Below, piece after piece: positions 23,151-36,255 of a stretch of 64,000 nt of DNA. The stretch's first letter is position 1. Every line of letters starts with the position of its first letter. A model generated the notes under the pieces. The model was not told the DNA's origin. It made no database searches and was given only the letters and a program-made list of their open reading frames with translations. Origin of the DNA: Dipteronia dyeriana (taxonomy: Eukaryota; Streptophyta; Magnoliopsida; Sapindales; Sapindaceae); NCBI GenBank assembly GCA_032871835.1, contig CM065301.1, positions 82,594,278 to 82,658,277 on the forward strand. The letters run 5' to 3'. Made by a program: the position numbers and the translations under genes.

Positions 23151-25753
23151 ATGTCGCTTCTCCTTATTCTCATTCTTCCTATGCTTCTCTCTTCTTCTTC
23201 TTCTTCTCCTCCTCATCCGATCCTCTGATTTGCTCCTCCAAGGCCGGATGAGAAGGCTGGATGAGGATCTCATCCGTCCTTGGTGTTGCCTATGAGTATT
23301 GGAAAAATAGGAAAAATAACAGGGAATAAAGAAAATGAAATGAAGATAGAGATTAGAGAGATGGACTATTCGGCCAAATTAAAAAGTTGAGAAAATAGAG
23401 ATTCAACAAAAAGAAAAAAAAAAGGGAAAGGCGTGAGAGAGTTAGAGATAGAATCTGAGAAATTGAGAAATTGGTAACTGGTTCTTCAATTCAATTAAGC
23501 TAAAAAAATTATACTGAATATCTTTTGGATCAATTTATTGCCAATTTTTGATATTTTTATTTAATGACATTTTTTGTTATTTTAAATCAATTTAGTGTTA
23601 AATTTTGATATTTTTTTGGTTTACTTACCAAACGTATTTTTGTGTTTTTATTTTCATAATACAGTTTTCGGTACATGCTACCAGAAAAGTTTTCGGATTT
23701 CGAAACTGAAACCAAAAATATTGTTTTCATTTTCATTTTCATTTTTCTTTTCGTAAAACAACAACTGAAAAACGATTATAGAACGACCCCAACATTTTTA
23801 TAGATGTTAGGGAGGGAAATTATAATGGAAACTTGTAAGATGCATATTTCATTACATAGTGCAATATTTTCCAAATTGTTTTTATTAAACTATTTAAAAT
23901 AGTTTTGTAATATTTCAAAAAATAAATCCGTAGTGCAAAAATTACAAGTTTATTGTTAAATTGAAAAATATATTGGTACCCTTATAATTGTGCCACCCAA
24001 AAAACAATTAACCACACACAAACTTAACAAATTTATTAAACATGTTGCATGGATTGATACAACCCGATCAGTTTAGCTACGGTACAAAATTTGTATAGTT
24101 GCTGGATCAATTTATAGCATTTAGATTTCAATCATAAGGTTTACAAAAGTTAAGAATTTGAAAAGAAATAAAAATAAAACCAACTCTCTCCTACATAACT
24201 CTAATTAACAATATAGTTCCTTTATAGTAACTAAACCCTAATCCGTCTATTAACATCACCAGTGACCCAATTAACTCCATCTTAAATTCCTAATCCATTC
24301 TAAATGTCTGTTACATATTCCACTCCATGGATCCCAAGATGAATTGACGGTGGTGATGAAATCATTCAACGTTGGGAACAATGTGGGGTCTTATTCCGAC
24401 GGGAAAATGCCCAAATGGCGAGAAAAAATCGAAGGCAAAAACATTAGAAGTATAGGGAATATAAATACTAAACTCAACCCTCATCAATGCCTTTATATCT
24501 ACTTTTAAAAAGCAAATCAAGATTTCTCTAATTCTTTTTGCATTTTCTGGAGAGGAAAATCAAAATGAGAAAGAAGAAAACTAGGGTTTCACATTAAGAA
24601 GAAGTGGAGGAACAAAATAAGGAGAATCTAAACCAGTCTTTCTCGTACAAGAAGAGCCTATATGAGGAACCACCCATCTGTTTTTTTTTTGCTCCTTTTA
24701 TGCATTTTCTTTTGTAACCGCGTTTGATGTAGGAAATGATTATAAATTAGAATTTTTAGTTGATTGTACGTATTTGTTCTTGTAATAGTTTAAGCAGAAT
24801 TAAGAATAGAAAACAGCTCATGAAATTACTAATTGGAGTTGACATTTTCAGAAGAAAGATTGTCGTGGTCAGTGAGGAAAAAGAGTTGATTGAATGATTT
24901 TTTTACCAGGTTCAAAGTTCAGACCCTAGTGATTTCAGTAAAATAAAGCACTAGCTAACCTCGGATTTTCAATAACTTTATTTTTTTTCTTTATTATATG
25001 TACGTTATATTCAAAGGAAGATGATCAACAAAGAAGGTAAAACCCTAGAAAGAACTTTCAAGACAAATAATAAACCTTTGAACCATTTGGAGGACACTGA
25101 AAAGGAGTTAGAGAAACGTGAAAAGATACTCATGCTAGGACAAACCCATTTTGAAAATGAGAGAGAGAGAGAGAGAGAATAAGAAGAAGAGAAAGGGAAT
25201 TTTACTTCTACAATAAATTTCTATCGTTTTATTTTTCCAAATACTTGATACCCTTTTAAGATAATGATGACTATGTTTATACATGTGTATAATTTTATAT
25301 ATTGTGATATTGATATTGTTTTTGCTTGGTTGCTCATCTGTAGTTTCAGTTTTAGCTTCTTTGGCTTATTTATTTATTTTTAACTTTCAATTGTATGTTT
25401 CATTGAAGCAAGAAATCTGGGTTCAGTATTTTTGAGAATTTATAGTTGGTTGAATTGTATACAACACAATTCATTTTAGATCATGGTCAATTGTAACTCA
25501 CTAGGATATTGGTAATTTGTAGTATTGGTTTTAACTGCAATGTGTTATTACTGGCCGCTTGTTTGGTTGCTGAGGATCAAATTCTTAGCAATGACATGAA
25601 TTTTAGTTTGCTTAGATTACATTCTGTAAGGTTCTTATAAAACTGTGAGCAACATATGACGTTATATTTTATGTTTACGAAAAACCGAATTGATTGTAGT
25701 GTTTAAGTAAGTGAGAGTTGACCGAAAAAGCTCGTTTGATTGTGATCCATATT
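23151..25753. other. Unassigned AT-rich DNA
   Basis: No gene is supported. The first 130 bases are CT-rich (TTCTTCTTCTTCTTCTCC) followed by a GGATGAG-rich patch, and could be the 5' edge of an unrelated fragment. A (GA)n run of about 10 units is at 25159-25178. The rest is A/T-rich with stops in all frames. Confidence 0.5.
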
Positions 25754-26139
25754 TGTTGGGCTCATTGCACCTTAGCTACATTAAATAAATGTAGGATATG
25801 ATATGGGCTATTGTATATGTGTGAGCCTAGTATTCCTTTTAGGACTAGCCATCCTATTAGGGTTGAGAATCCTTTATGGGTTAGGATTCTAGGAAGTTAT
25901 ACTATATATAGAGGGTCCCTACTCTCACTCATATAACGGATTACATAATTGTTTCCCCATTGGACAATCTGAGAAAGGTGAGTAGAGAGTATAAGACTCT
26001 CTATTGTTTTAACTATTTCTTTGTTTTATTTTCAGGTTGATTTTCTTGAATTATTCAATAGATTCGAGAAATTCATGCATGAATTCAGGCTTATGTATTT
26101 AATACAAATATATATGTTTGATTACATAAAACTCCAACA
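25754..26139 (+). mobile_element. 5' LTR of a second Ty1-copia element (copia-2)
   Basis: The 386-base segment begins TGTTGGGCTC and ends CTCCAACA, so the ends are TG..CA with an inverted TGTTGG repeat. Inside it has a CTATATATAGAGGG promoter-like box (about 25904-25918) followed by a probable transcribed region. One base separates it from a perfect primer-binding site. The 3' LTR was not found because the element is truncated. Confidence 0.85.
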
Positions 26140-26140
26140 G

Positions 26141-26152
26141 TGGTATCAGAGC
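26141..26152 (+). other. tRNA-Met primer-binding site of copia-2
   Basis: TGGTATCAGAGC is the standard plant copia primer-binding site, complementary to initiator tRNA-Met. It lies one base past the LTR end. Confidence 0.92.
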
Positions 26153-27852
26153 ATTCGTATTTTTATATAGGCTGAATATTAAAGTTATTATTATTCTTCT
26201 ACTGTTTTGATACATGAAGATATTGATATATGTTAAATCCATTTGAGAAATAACTTCTGTTTGATGATTTATTTCTATATAGAAATTTGATGATAGGATT
26301 CGACCAATATACGAACAAGAATTTAGATTTTAGATTTAGTTTTCAGCTGTTCAAATTCGAAGGCCATGGTCTGATGGTTGTAGGATCTGACCATACAAGA
26401 ACTGGGTTTCTCACCAGACCTAGATCCTTCTTGATTTCCTTCTTGGGTCACAACCCAATACTTGTTGTTGGTCTCTGATCCTATCACCAGACAAGTTGTT
26501 CCTTCTCTCTAGTCACTCAGCCAAACTCTGCTCAACCATGCCCAAACCCGATTGCCTACCCACCCATTGCTGCATCTTCTCTAGTAAACGTCACAGTCGA
26601 CGACTTGTGCTGCTTTTCCAGTCGTTTTGCACCTGCAAACCAGGTCGGCTGTCGATCACGACCAGATGAAGGTCAGTCGACCACACAGATCGATCGTCCA
26701 AGACTCGCGCTTAGAGGCCGATCAATCACAATCGTTCGAGATCTGGGGTGGATTGGGTCTCATTGCACAGTCGTGCGTTGCATTCAGGCGATAGACAGGT
26801 TGTAGAGGCGGCAGTGCATAAAGGTCTAGGGTTTACATGGCTGATTTTTCTTTGGGCCATCTTTTGAGAATTTGATATTCTTAAGGGACTAATTTACAAT
26901 TATTTTAGGCCTTTTTGTAATTTTGATAAAATTATGGGGTTACTTTGATATTATAAAACTTACTGGACTAGTTTGGAATTTCAAAATAGTTTTAGGGTCG
27001 ATTTATAATTAATGAAAATTTATGAGGTCACTTTGTCATTTTAAAAAGTTTTAAGGCCAATTTATAATTATCAAAACTCACTAGGTCAGTTTGTAATTTT
27101 GATAAAATTCAAGGGTCGATTTGTAATTGCTAAATCTTAAGGGGCATTTTTATAATTTAACAAAATCAGGGGCATTTTTTGTAATTTTTCAAAAATATTT
27201 TGGAAATAATTGCAGTTGATAATCTTTGTGATTTCGGATAGTTATGTTTCTACGTAGTTGACTAATCATTAAGTTTTTATATTGATTATTTTGTTGAAAT
27301 TAATAATTTGTTTTGTATATTCTCGTGAATCGGATGGTAATGTTTTCACGTATTAGCTAATCATTTCGATTTTGAGAATTTAGTTGGCTGACGATTATTA
27401 ATTTGATAGTTTTAATATTTGATTGAATACTCTCGTAATTTAGATGATTATGTTTCACGTAGTGACTAATCATTAAAGATTTTAATATATTCGTCGGTAA
27501 TCAATTATTAAATTTGAACTGCAAAGATGAAAATGCTTGTGTTAATCATCTCCGTAGAAGGGTTATCACATGTGATAGATGATGTTCTTCTCCGTAGGAG
27601 GTTCATCACCTTGAGGTATTCATGTATAGAACTGCAATAATGGAAACTATATACATGTTTTAGTCATCCCCGTAGGAGGGCTATCACATGTGATAGGTGA
27701 TGTTCTTCTCCGTAGGAGGTTCATCATCTTAAGGAATTCATTTATATAATGTAGTGATCTTTGCCCAATCACATGTTGAATTTTATTTCTATAAATGTTT
27801 TGATTGTTATCTTATATGAATGAAATCCTTTGTTTTGATATTCAATTTTCAA
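26153..27852 (+). mobile_element. Leader of copia-2 with three kinds of internal repeat
   Basis: This is non-coding leader between the primer-binding site and gag. From 26880 to 27200 there is a degenerate repeat of roughly 45 bases around GGTCGATTTGTAATT. From 27220 to 27500, three copies of a roughly 110-base unit are built around CGTAGTTGACTAATCATT. From 27544 to 27740, two copies of a roughly 117-base unit contain CTCCGTAGGAGGTTCATCA and TATCACATGTGATA. CTCCGTAGGAG and TCACATGTGA are themselves near-palindromes, so the leader RNA should be highly structured. Confidence 0.7.
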
Positions 27853-28262
27853 TGTCAACAACGTTGTTTCGCAATTGTCTGCTATTAAACCATTGGATGT
27901 GACTAATTTTGAGGAATGGAAAAGTGACTCTCACTACTGTTCTAGCTCTTTGGGGTATAGACCTTTCGTTACGTGAGAAGAAGCCTTCTAAACTCACCGA
28001 TGAAAGTACTGATAAACAGAGGTCTTATCGAAAGAAGTGGAAAGAGTATAATTGGAAATGTCTAATGATCATGCGTTTGTCCATTGCCAAAACTATTAAG
28101 AAGATTATTCCAAAATGTAAGGATGCAAATGCTTTTCTTAAAGCTGTGAGTGGCAAGTTCAAGAAGCGAAGCAAGGCTGAGAGGGGAAAGTATCTGAGCC
28201 AGCTGGCGACAACGGTTTATGATGGTACCGGTGATGTTCGTAAGCATATTATGAAAATAACT
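27853..28262 (+). pseudogene. Ty1-copia gag relic (copia-2)
   Basis: A copia gag (UBN2-type) N-terminal half. The start is in one frame (SAIKPLDVTNFEEWK) and the continuation in another (LALWGIDLSLREKKPSKL, then KKIIPKCKDANAFL and LSQLATTVYDGTGDVRKHI). The frame changes near 27918. Homology ends at about 28262 with a switch to GT-rich unrelated DNA. All of pol is missing. Confidence 0.85.
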
Positions 28263-30300
28263 TATATGGCGATGTGTGGTTGTTGTGTGGTGGTGGTGGC
28301 TGGATTTTGGAGGTGGTGATGGGTGGTTCCTAGACTAATAATGGTGGTTGTGTTATTGATGATATTCTGGATTTGGTTTTTCAAAATCTGTGTTGATGAT
28401 AAGTATTGATGATAATATTGATAATGGTGATTGTGGTGTTGAATTTGAATAGACTCAAAATCTGGACTTGAATTTGGTTTTTATTTTTGGATAGGGAGAG
28501 AGAGAGAGAGATTTTTAATTTTCTTTTTAAATGTTTTTTATGAATATCTTAGAGGGTATAATTGTAATTTCAGCAATTTAATCAAACAAAAGACAAATTT
28601 AAGGGTAAAACGGTCTTTCGGCAACCTTTAGGGGCACTAAGGTCATTTAATAAGTCTGGCATCGCAGAATCTATCACAGAAAGATTAAATATTACAATTC
28701 CAAAAAAATTGTGGACTAAACGCAGATTAAGGCAAATTACAGGAACTAAAATACAATTTATCCAAACGTACAATGACCGAAATAACCTTAATGAATGTTT
28801 CTGATGAGGGGGCAGAATGATAATTTTATATTAAATTAAATAAAAAACTAAAAGAAAATAAAAAAAATTAAATATAAAATTAAAATATATGAAAAACTAA
28901 TTAAATAATAATAATAATAATAATAAATAATATTAAATGAATTAAATTTATAAAAAAGGATTAGGTGGAGATTCAAACCGTCCAGATGGACGGTGGATAT
29001 CTACCAAATCTTTTTTTTTTTAATTTAAAAATAGTGAAAAAAAAAATTGGATTTGGTGGAAATCCAATTTGGATCTCCACCAAATTAAACCTTAATTTTT
29101 TTTTCCAAAAATCATATCAAACACAAAAATCCATTCACAATTCATCACTATCATCATCAATCAAAGACCACCATAATATAACCAGTCTCATTAATTACAC
29201 AAAATATTAGCAATTAATCAACAAAAACGATCTAAATCTCAAATAAACTGAATCATAAATAACAAAAACACATAAATCAAACAGCAAAATCAAGCTCGAA
29301 TTTTCACTTAAAAAGAAATTTGCATTTTCTTTCGAACATAGACTTGCTTCTCTTTCCGCTCATAGTCCTACATGATCTTCTTCTTCCTTGACTCCACCAG
29401 TTGCAACTACTCTATCCTATCTATTTATCTCTCTATCTTCCCCACTGATCTCTGATCTCATCTCTCTAGATCGATTAATCGATCGATCTCACAACCACCA
29501 CCAACCACCTACTGCTAACCACCCCAAAGCCGAGAAAAAAGAAGAAGAAGAAGAGAGAGATATGGTCGTCGTCGCACTTTCGAGCGTCGTCGCTTCTGGT
29601 CATTGTTGTGGGAGTTGCTTGGGTGTTGGGAGGTTTGATGTTGATGATGAACGAGTGAGAGAAAAACAAAAAATATTTTATTAGAGTTTGGTGATCTTGA
29701 ATGTGTGAGGGAGAGGAAGAAAGATTTTATATTTTAATTTTAAAATTAATTTGTTTTGTTTTTTTAATTATTTTAATATATTATTTTAATTTTTAAAATT
29801 TTTAAAATTTTTATGTTATTAAATACCATTTGTTCCAGAAAAGTTTCTAGAAGCTTTAGTAACATTTCCCATATTGCCATTGTTGATCTAACGGAAGTCA
29901 ACCTAAATCTAATGTAATTAGATGGTAGAGACTCGAATTTGTATTGTCAGAAAACTAATGGACTAATGTTAGTAATTTTAAAATTTAGTGGATCAAATCC
30001 AGATAAACGTAAACCAGATGGACTAAAATCGTAATAACCCTTTATTTATATAATTAAAATAAAAAATAGATTTTGGACTTTTTTTTAAGGGTATGAATGG
30101 ACTTTTATGAACAGATTTGATAGATATTTTTTTTTTCCTCAACATTGAGATATGACAAAGCAATTAGTAATAAACCAAAACAACCAAATGATGAAATGAA
30201 TGAATGATTTATTGAAACAACTCATTGAAGTAAATTTTGTGATTAGGAAATAAAAATTATAATTTATTTATTTTAAGTGAACCAAAATATTAAAATTTAT
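28263..30300. other. Unassigned AT-rich intergenic DNA
   Basis: A GT-rich patch (28265-28480) and a (GA)n run at about 28494-28512 come first, then low-complexity A/T DNA including (AAT)n at 28908-28930. A CT-rich segment (29340-29560) is followed by a short open frame to 29684 with a GAAGAAGAAG tract. That frame has no recognisable domain and is not called as a gene. Confidence 0.45.
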
Positions 30301-30427
30301 TTTAAATTATATGTAAAACCGTGATGGAGTCGAGTCGGAAACAGCGAAATATTTAAAAGTCACGCAAAGTCGGGCAAAGTAATCGTTCCTCTTTTTTGTC
30401 AGCCAAAAAACCTCACCTGATAGAGCA

Positions 30428-30642
30428 ATGGCGGCAACTCTCCCGCTGCTCGTCTCCGTGCCAAAAACCCATTATTCACCCCTTACTCTTCTCTTCTCTG
30501 TTACACGAAGCCCTCGAAACCCTATTCAATCCGCCGCCTCTGAGACGCCGTCGTTTTGGTCGAAATCTGTCCGCGGCTGCGATTAGCACTTCTGCAGTTT
30601 AACAACAACAACAGCGTTCTTCCTCGACCGATGCGACGAACA
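30428..30642 (+). pseudogene. Possible first exon of a plastid-targeted protein gene (broken)
   Basis: ATG at 30428 (context GAGCAATGGCG, a good plant start) opens MAATLPLLVSVPKTHYSP. This reading is Ser/Thr/Leu/Arg-rich and lacks acidic residues at the start, like a chloroplast transit peptide. It stops at 30584-30586. The other two frames also look transit-peptide-like here (one reads LSAAAISTSAV), which suggests frameshift decay. A strong donor, ACA|GTGAGT, lies at 30643 and an acceptor, CTTATAG, ends at 30817. The mature protein is not recognised. It could be a gene fragment, a decayed gene, or a very short real exon. Confidence 0.3.
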
Positions 30643-33314
30643 GTGAGTCAAAATGTTTCGGTTCATACTTTTCAACATGTCATTCAAAGACTACAAATCC
30701 GATTGCAATTCACAATTTTCTTGATTCTTATTTTATTTGTTCCTTTTTTATCTTTTTTTTACTTTAATTTTTTTCTGCGGATTCTTGTTCTTTTGGCTGA
30801 CGAGATTATTCTTATAGGAATATTGGGCATCGGTTGGATGTGCCGTAATGCAATACAGCAATACGGAGGCAAGATTCTCTTCTATTCTCTCTTTTGGCCG
30901 TATTACGTTCAATTTTAATTGCTTAGAGGAAAATTTAATCTGAATTGATAATAATTAGGGTTTTGTTTTAAGTATGTTTGCTTGTTTGTTTGTTTACTGA
31001 TAAGAAAGGAATTTGGGGAAAGAAACAGAGAAGAAGAGAACAGAGGTTAAGAGAGTATTTTGATTTTTAACTGATAAAGTATTATTCAATTCAATGTTGG
31101 AACCTAAATAGGCCCAACGTTACAACGTTACAAAGGATTTCCCAACACACTAGGGATCCTAACTTAGTGGAACCAGATACTGAAGAGAGCTTTCAGCCAT
31201 TCCTCAACTTAATAATTTAACAACTAACTTAATAACTTAACAACTAACTTATTACTTGACTCTTTCAAAAGCAAAAATAAATAACATGAAATAACTTGGC
31301 CACCACCCAAGCTTGTCACCCTCTATGTATATGACTTGAAGACTGATTCCATGCACACAAGCAGGTGATGCAGTAGCAGCCTGTATCATATCATTTGCTC
31401 ATAGTAGTGATTCAATTTGATTTAGAATAAGTAACATGTTAGTGAAGTTTTGTTGATTTTGATTTAGAATAAGTAGCATGTTAGTGAAGTTTTCAAAGAA
31501 TCGATTGTTGAGCTTGTGTTAGTCGATAGTGGTGTATCCAAGTATAGATTTTGAGAATTTTTTCTTGATTCAATCACGTAAAATAATGCTATACACCTCC
31601 CATCTCCCAAAAAAAAAAAAAAACTTTTGAAAGAGTCGGACAACTATATATATCTTAGCTTGTGGGGTCTTGTTCTTTTGCTTATTTTGTGCTTTGCTTC
31701 ATGAATCAAAACATAGATGCTTCAAAATCACTCATTTCCTTCACATAAAATAACGTTAGCTACGTAGAGAGGGGTCCAGAATCGCCTAGTACATGTTCTT
31801 GATCTCATCTCAATCTCAATCTCATCTTCTCTTTAATTTTTCCTGTTTTCTATTTCAGGTTTAATGGATGCAGATTCAAGTGGGGTGGTTGTTGTTTGAT
31901 TGATCTTCATTTGCTGGTGATAAAGATTAAAGAGTCTTACTTTTGCAGGTGGTAAAAAGTGCAGATTGATAGTAAAATTTGGTAGCAATTCCGATCATAG
32001 CTCAAACGAAGATATTGCTTTGAATTCTATTGTTGTATCGGAAACAATGGCTTTAAAAGTTTGCCAGTTTGCAAAATTTTCACATCTTCATCAAACACCA
32101 CCTTGAATGCACACATTGATTAGTGCCTTTCGGCAGAGTTACCACCTAAGTGGACGGCGGATTCTAAACTCACCAGGCACAGAATTAAGCCAATGAAGAC
32201 CAGATTGATGGAGGATATTTATGTCACAGCCAGAAACTGCACATTAGAAGATTGTGGGTAAATGATGATTGGTAACACTATTCTCTGCAGAGTTTTTGAG
32301 ATCTTCGAGCATGTGTAAAAAGTTTAGTGATTTTTTAAAATTCTAAATCCTACATTGGCTCTTAATTTGGTTACCAAAAAATATTCAACATCTTTTTTTT
32401 AGTTATTAATATAGATGACGAATTAGCCTCTGGAATATCTATGTTTATGTAAGATAGGAATTCATGTTAAACTTATTGAGATTGATATTTTTTTATCAGA
32501 TAGATTTATTTCTATTAAAATACCTTTTACTTTGCATTACTATTATCTTCCTACGAGTAGAACTTCAGCAATTGTAAATTCGACCTCATCACTTCTATTA
32601 TGCCATTTTTGTAAAAGTTGAATAATATCGGGTACTGAATGTTGCACTGCTGGTTCTCTATCAGAAGATGTAGTTTTCGAAATTGCTGATTCTAAGGGTG
32701 ACATTGATATAACTTTTTGGACTAGAATTTCATTAATTATTGCATTCTATACTGGAAGATGTAGTTTTCGACATTGATTATGGACTTATAACATTCTATT
32801 TAGCAATCATTAAACTCTTTTATACACGAGAGATATGTAATATATATTTAGAAGAGGATGAAAATAGGTTTAAACCCTTATTTGTGATCTTATAAACTAA
32901 AATGGTTATTGTATGGTGGCCGCTTCTGTTTGCTTAGGAGCCTAATTAGTAAATTGTTTGTTGGGGTGTTTGTTGAATGCTTAGGTTACTTTCTTTTATG
33001 GAATTATAAATTTAATTTCATTTGAGGTTTACTAATTTTTGTTATTGTGAAGAAATGAATGAACAAGTTAAGTGGAAAACTTAAAAAGGTTGTATTGATG
33101 ACTTGTTTTCATCTTCCATTGAACCTCATAACCATCCCTCCTTGACCACAAAAGGGGAAATCATAAAAAGTGTTCTGAAGTGTACTTGGGTTTCTGTATG
33201 GTGACTAGGGTGGTGAGGTGGGTTTGTGCAAGTATGAGAAGGTTTGGTCTGAATGTGTTTTGGGTGTGGGTGTGGATCCGCGTTTTCTTTTCACATATTT
33301 TCTTCATGTTCTAG
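30643..33314. other. Unassigned DNA, possible intron material
   Basis: Only short exon-like pieces appear here. 30818-30920 follows a plausible acceptor but matches nothing known. A 34-base phrase around GAATAAGTAACATGTTAGTG is repeated at 31419-31452 and 31461-31494. GAAGATGTAGTTTTCGA occurs twice near 32663 and 32756. No gene can be supported. Confidence 0.4.
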
Positions 33315-33528
33315 GTTGCTGCGGATGTCTTTGGCGGCTGTTGTGGATTCAAGTTCCAAAAACAAGAAGGAAGATCCACGATCAGGTGCGTGAGTTCTAT
33401 TTTATTTTTGTTGGTGTCATCAGATTCATGAATCTGTTCCAAACTTACTTGTATTTGTCTGTTGCTCCTCTCTTTTGCAGTCAAGAAGTTGGAGATTCAT
33501 GTAAAGTATTCCATATTCAAGAGGTTTA
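33315..33528 (+). other. Exon-like segments of unknown gene
   Basis: 33315-33385 is bounded by a T-rich acceptor (TTCATGTTCTAG) and a donor, CAG|GTGCGT. It is rich in AAC/AAG codons. 33481 onward follows CTCTCTTTTGCAG. Joined in one frame they stay open (a Lys-rich stretch) until TAA at about 33558. No domain is recognised. A roughly 115-base copy of the intervening intron-like segment is repeated at 33745-33860, including the same TTCGCAG|TCAAGAAGTTGG acceptor. Confidence 0.25.
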
Positions 33529-33849
33529 GAGTATCGATGTGCAATCTTTTCGATTTCTAACAGTAAGAAAGGTTGCTCTAAGGGTTTTGAGGTAATTTTT
33601 AAGTATTTTATTTTTATTTTGCCTTGATTAATCAACATTAATTCGCAAGATTTTGGTGAATGCACAATTCCGTTGATCAATTATGCTTTTGAAGGAAATA
33701 TATCTATTCATTTTTTACACATTATCTGCTTATTTGCATAATGGAATCTTCTATTTTATTTTTACTGGTATCATCAATTCATCATATTCATGAATGTGTT
33801 GCTTATTTACTTGTATTTGTGTAGCTACTCTTTCGCAGTCAAGAAGTTG

Positions 33850-34030
33850 GTAGTGTGGGTATTTGCATTATGATCAGAGGGGACTTTCCATATTCGTGAT
33901 CGCCCTCCGACCGGAGATATAGTCTGTGCTCGATCCTGCTTCCACTGTAGAAATTCGGATTTTGGTGGTGAACGGTAATCCGAAATTCCTGTCCTTTATT
34001 CATCGAATTTACTTTCATTAGTATCAGAGT
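33850..34030 (+). mobile_element. Possible decayed copia LTR end
   Basis: The phrases TAGAAATTCGGATTTTGG and GGTGAACGGTAATCCG, followed by ATTAGTATCAGAGTATGC at about 34018, resemble the last part of a copia LTR and a mutated primer-binding site (TGGTATCAGAGC). No gag or second LTR follows, so this is tentative. Confidence 0.25.
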
Positions 34031-34318
34031 ATGCTTGGGATTGTATTCTGATAGAATATTCCATGTTTAGGAATTGATTTTTATGCTTGAATACTTCACA
34101 ATTCATTAATTGCATAACACCCACACACTTGTTACATTTCGTTTATTGTGGAATGTATGTATACATGTATATGTCATTATATGTTCTGGATATGCATGCC
34201 TTGAATTGACTCAAAATTCTGAGAATTTTAAAGAATTAAAATTAGAACCCATGACAGTGATCATTGTTTTAAAACTCGAAAGGTGAGGCGAGGTGATAGC
34301 CTCGATCGAAAAATGGAA

Positions 34319-34940
34319 AGATGTAGATGATGTAGATGTAGATGTAGATGTAGATGATGTAGGTGTTGATATAGATGATGTAGAAGATGTAGATGATGCA
34401 TAAGATATGGATGATGTAGATGTAGTAGATGATGTAGATGTAGATGTACAAGATGTAGAAGATTTAGATGTAGATGTAGATGATGTAGAATATATAAGTG
34501 TAGATGATGTAGAAGATATGGAAGATGTAGATGTAGATGTAGATGTAGATGATGTAAAAGATGATGATGATGATGTAGATGTAGATGTTTTAGATGTAAA
34601 TGTATATAGGTAGATGTAGATGTTGTAGATGTAGATGTAGATGTAGATGTAGATGTATGAAGATATAGATGATGTAGATGATGTAGATTTATATGTAGAT
34701 GTGGATGATGTGGATGATGTGGATTATGAAGATGATGATGTAGATGTAGATAATGTAGAAGATGATGATGATATAGATGTAGATGTAGATGTAAATGTTG
34801 TAGATGTAAATGTATAGGATTATGTGGATGATGAAGATGATGATGTAGATGTGGATGATGTGGATGATGAAGATGAAGATGATGATGTAGATGTAGATGA
34901 TGTAGATGTAGACATTGTAGATGATGTAGATGTAGATGTA
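34319..34940 (+). repeat. GATGTA hexamer array
   Basis: Degenerate tandem GATGTA with GATGAT and GAAGAT variants covers about 620 bases. One frame reads as alternating Asp/Val by chance. It marks the left edge of the satellite domain. Its mirror partner should lie just beyond the right end of the window. Confidence 0.9.
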
Positions 34941-36255
34941 TTATATTATATTAGATGTATAGTATTATATTAGAAGTAGAAGTAGAAGTAGAAGTACAAG
35001 TATACTATTAGAAATAGAAGTAGAATATTAAAGTATAATATTAGAAGTAGATGTATAATATTATACTAGAATTGGAAGTATAGTATTAGAAGTAGATATA
35101 TAAAGTTGATGTATAATATTACATTAAAAGTAGATGTATAATATTAGGAGGTAACTTTATTTCATTTTACTATTCTTTATTTAAATTTTTTAAAATTGTT
35201 TTTTAAGGTTGGGAGCTGAAGCAATAGCACTGCTGTAAAGTGTTGTAACTTTCTTTTAATTACTTTCTTATATTTTACGTTTTTAAATTGTTTTTTATGC
35301 TTGGAAGTGAGAGTGGGAGTGGTAGCTAAAGCATTGAGGTAACTTTTATTTTAAAATTTAAAAATTGTCTTTCAAACTAGGAAGTAGGGGTTGGAGCTGG
35401 GGCTGGAGCAGGAAAGAGAGCTGGAGCAAGATAATATTAGAAGTATTTGTATAATATTAGAAGTATAAGTATGAGTAGAAATATGATATTAGAAGTAGAA
35501 GTATAAAGTAGAAATAGAAGTAGAATATTAGAAGTAGAATATTAGACTTAAAGTATAATATTTGAAGTAGATGTATAATATTTGAAGTAGATGTATAATA
35601 TTAGAGGTAGAAGTATAATATTAAATGTATAATATTATATTTGAGGTAGATGTATAATATTATATCAGAAGTAGATGTATAGTGCTATAAGTAGAAGTAT
35701 AGTATTAGATGTATAATATTAGATGTAGATGTATAATATTATATTAGAAGTGGAAATATAATGTTAGAAATAGAAGTATAATATTAGAAATAGAAGTATA
35801 ATATTAAATGTAGATATATAATATTCAAGATAGATGTATAATATTATATTAAAAGTAGATGTATAATAATAGAAGTTGATGTATAAAGTAGAAGTATAAT
35901 ATTAAAAGTATAATGCTAGAAGTGGAAGTATAATATTAGCCGTATATGTATAATATTAGAAGTAAAAGTATACTATTAGAGGTAGATGTATAAATTAGAT
36001 GTATAATATTATATTAGAAATAAATGTATAATATTATAAGTAGAAGTAGAAGTAGAAGTAGAAGTAGAAGTATAATATTAAAAGAAAAATTATAATATTA
36101 GAAGTAGATGTAAAATATTAAAAGTAGAAGTATAATATTAGAAGTAGAAGTAGAAGTATAATATTAAAAGTATTAGAAGTAGATGTATAATATTAGAAGT
36201 ATTAGAAGTAGATGTATAAAATTAGAAGTAGAAGTATAATATTAGAGTGTAATAT
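34941..36255 (+). repeat. TATAATATTAGAAGTA minisatellite (left arm, blocks B1/C1/B2)
   Basis: Tandem variants of AGAAGTAGATGTATAATATT cover 34941-35150 and 35430-36255. A short island of the exon/intron-like satellite sits between them at 35150-35430. The same order (B2, C1, B1) appears reverse-complemented at 62581-64000, down to shared details such as GCTTGGAAGTGAGAG inside C1. Confidence 0.85.

Noticed and set aside
29388..29684. 98-codon frame with a Glu-rich stretch
   Set aside because: The frame is mostly a CT-rich tract followed by GAAGAA repeats, with no recognisable family and no splice context.
34407..34613. Asp/Val-rich acidic peptide
   Set aside because: It is a translation of the GATGTA array. 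The frame breaks frequently.
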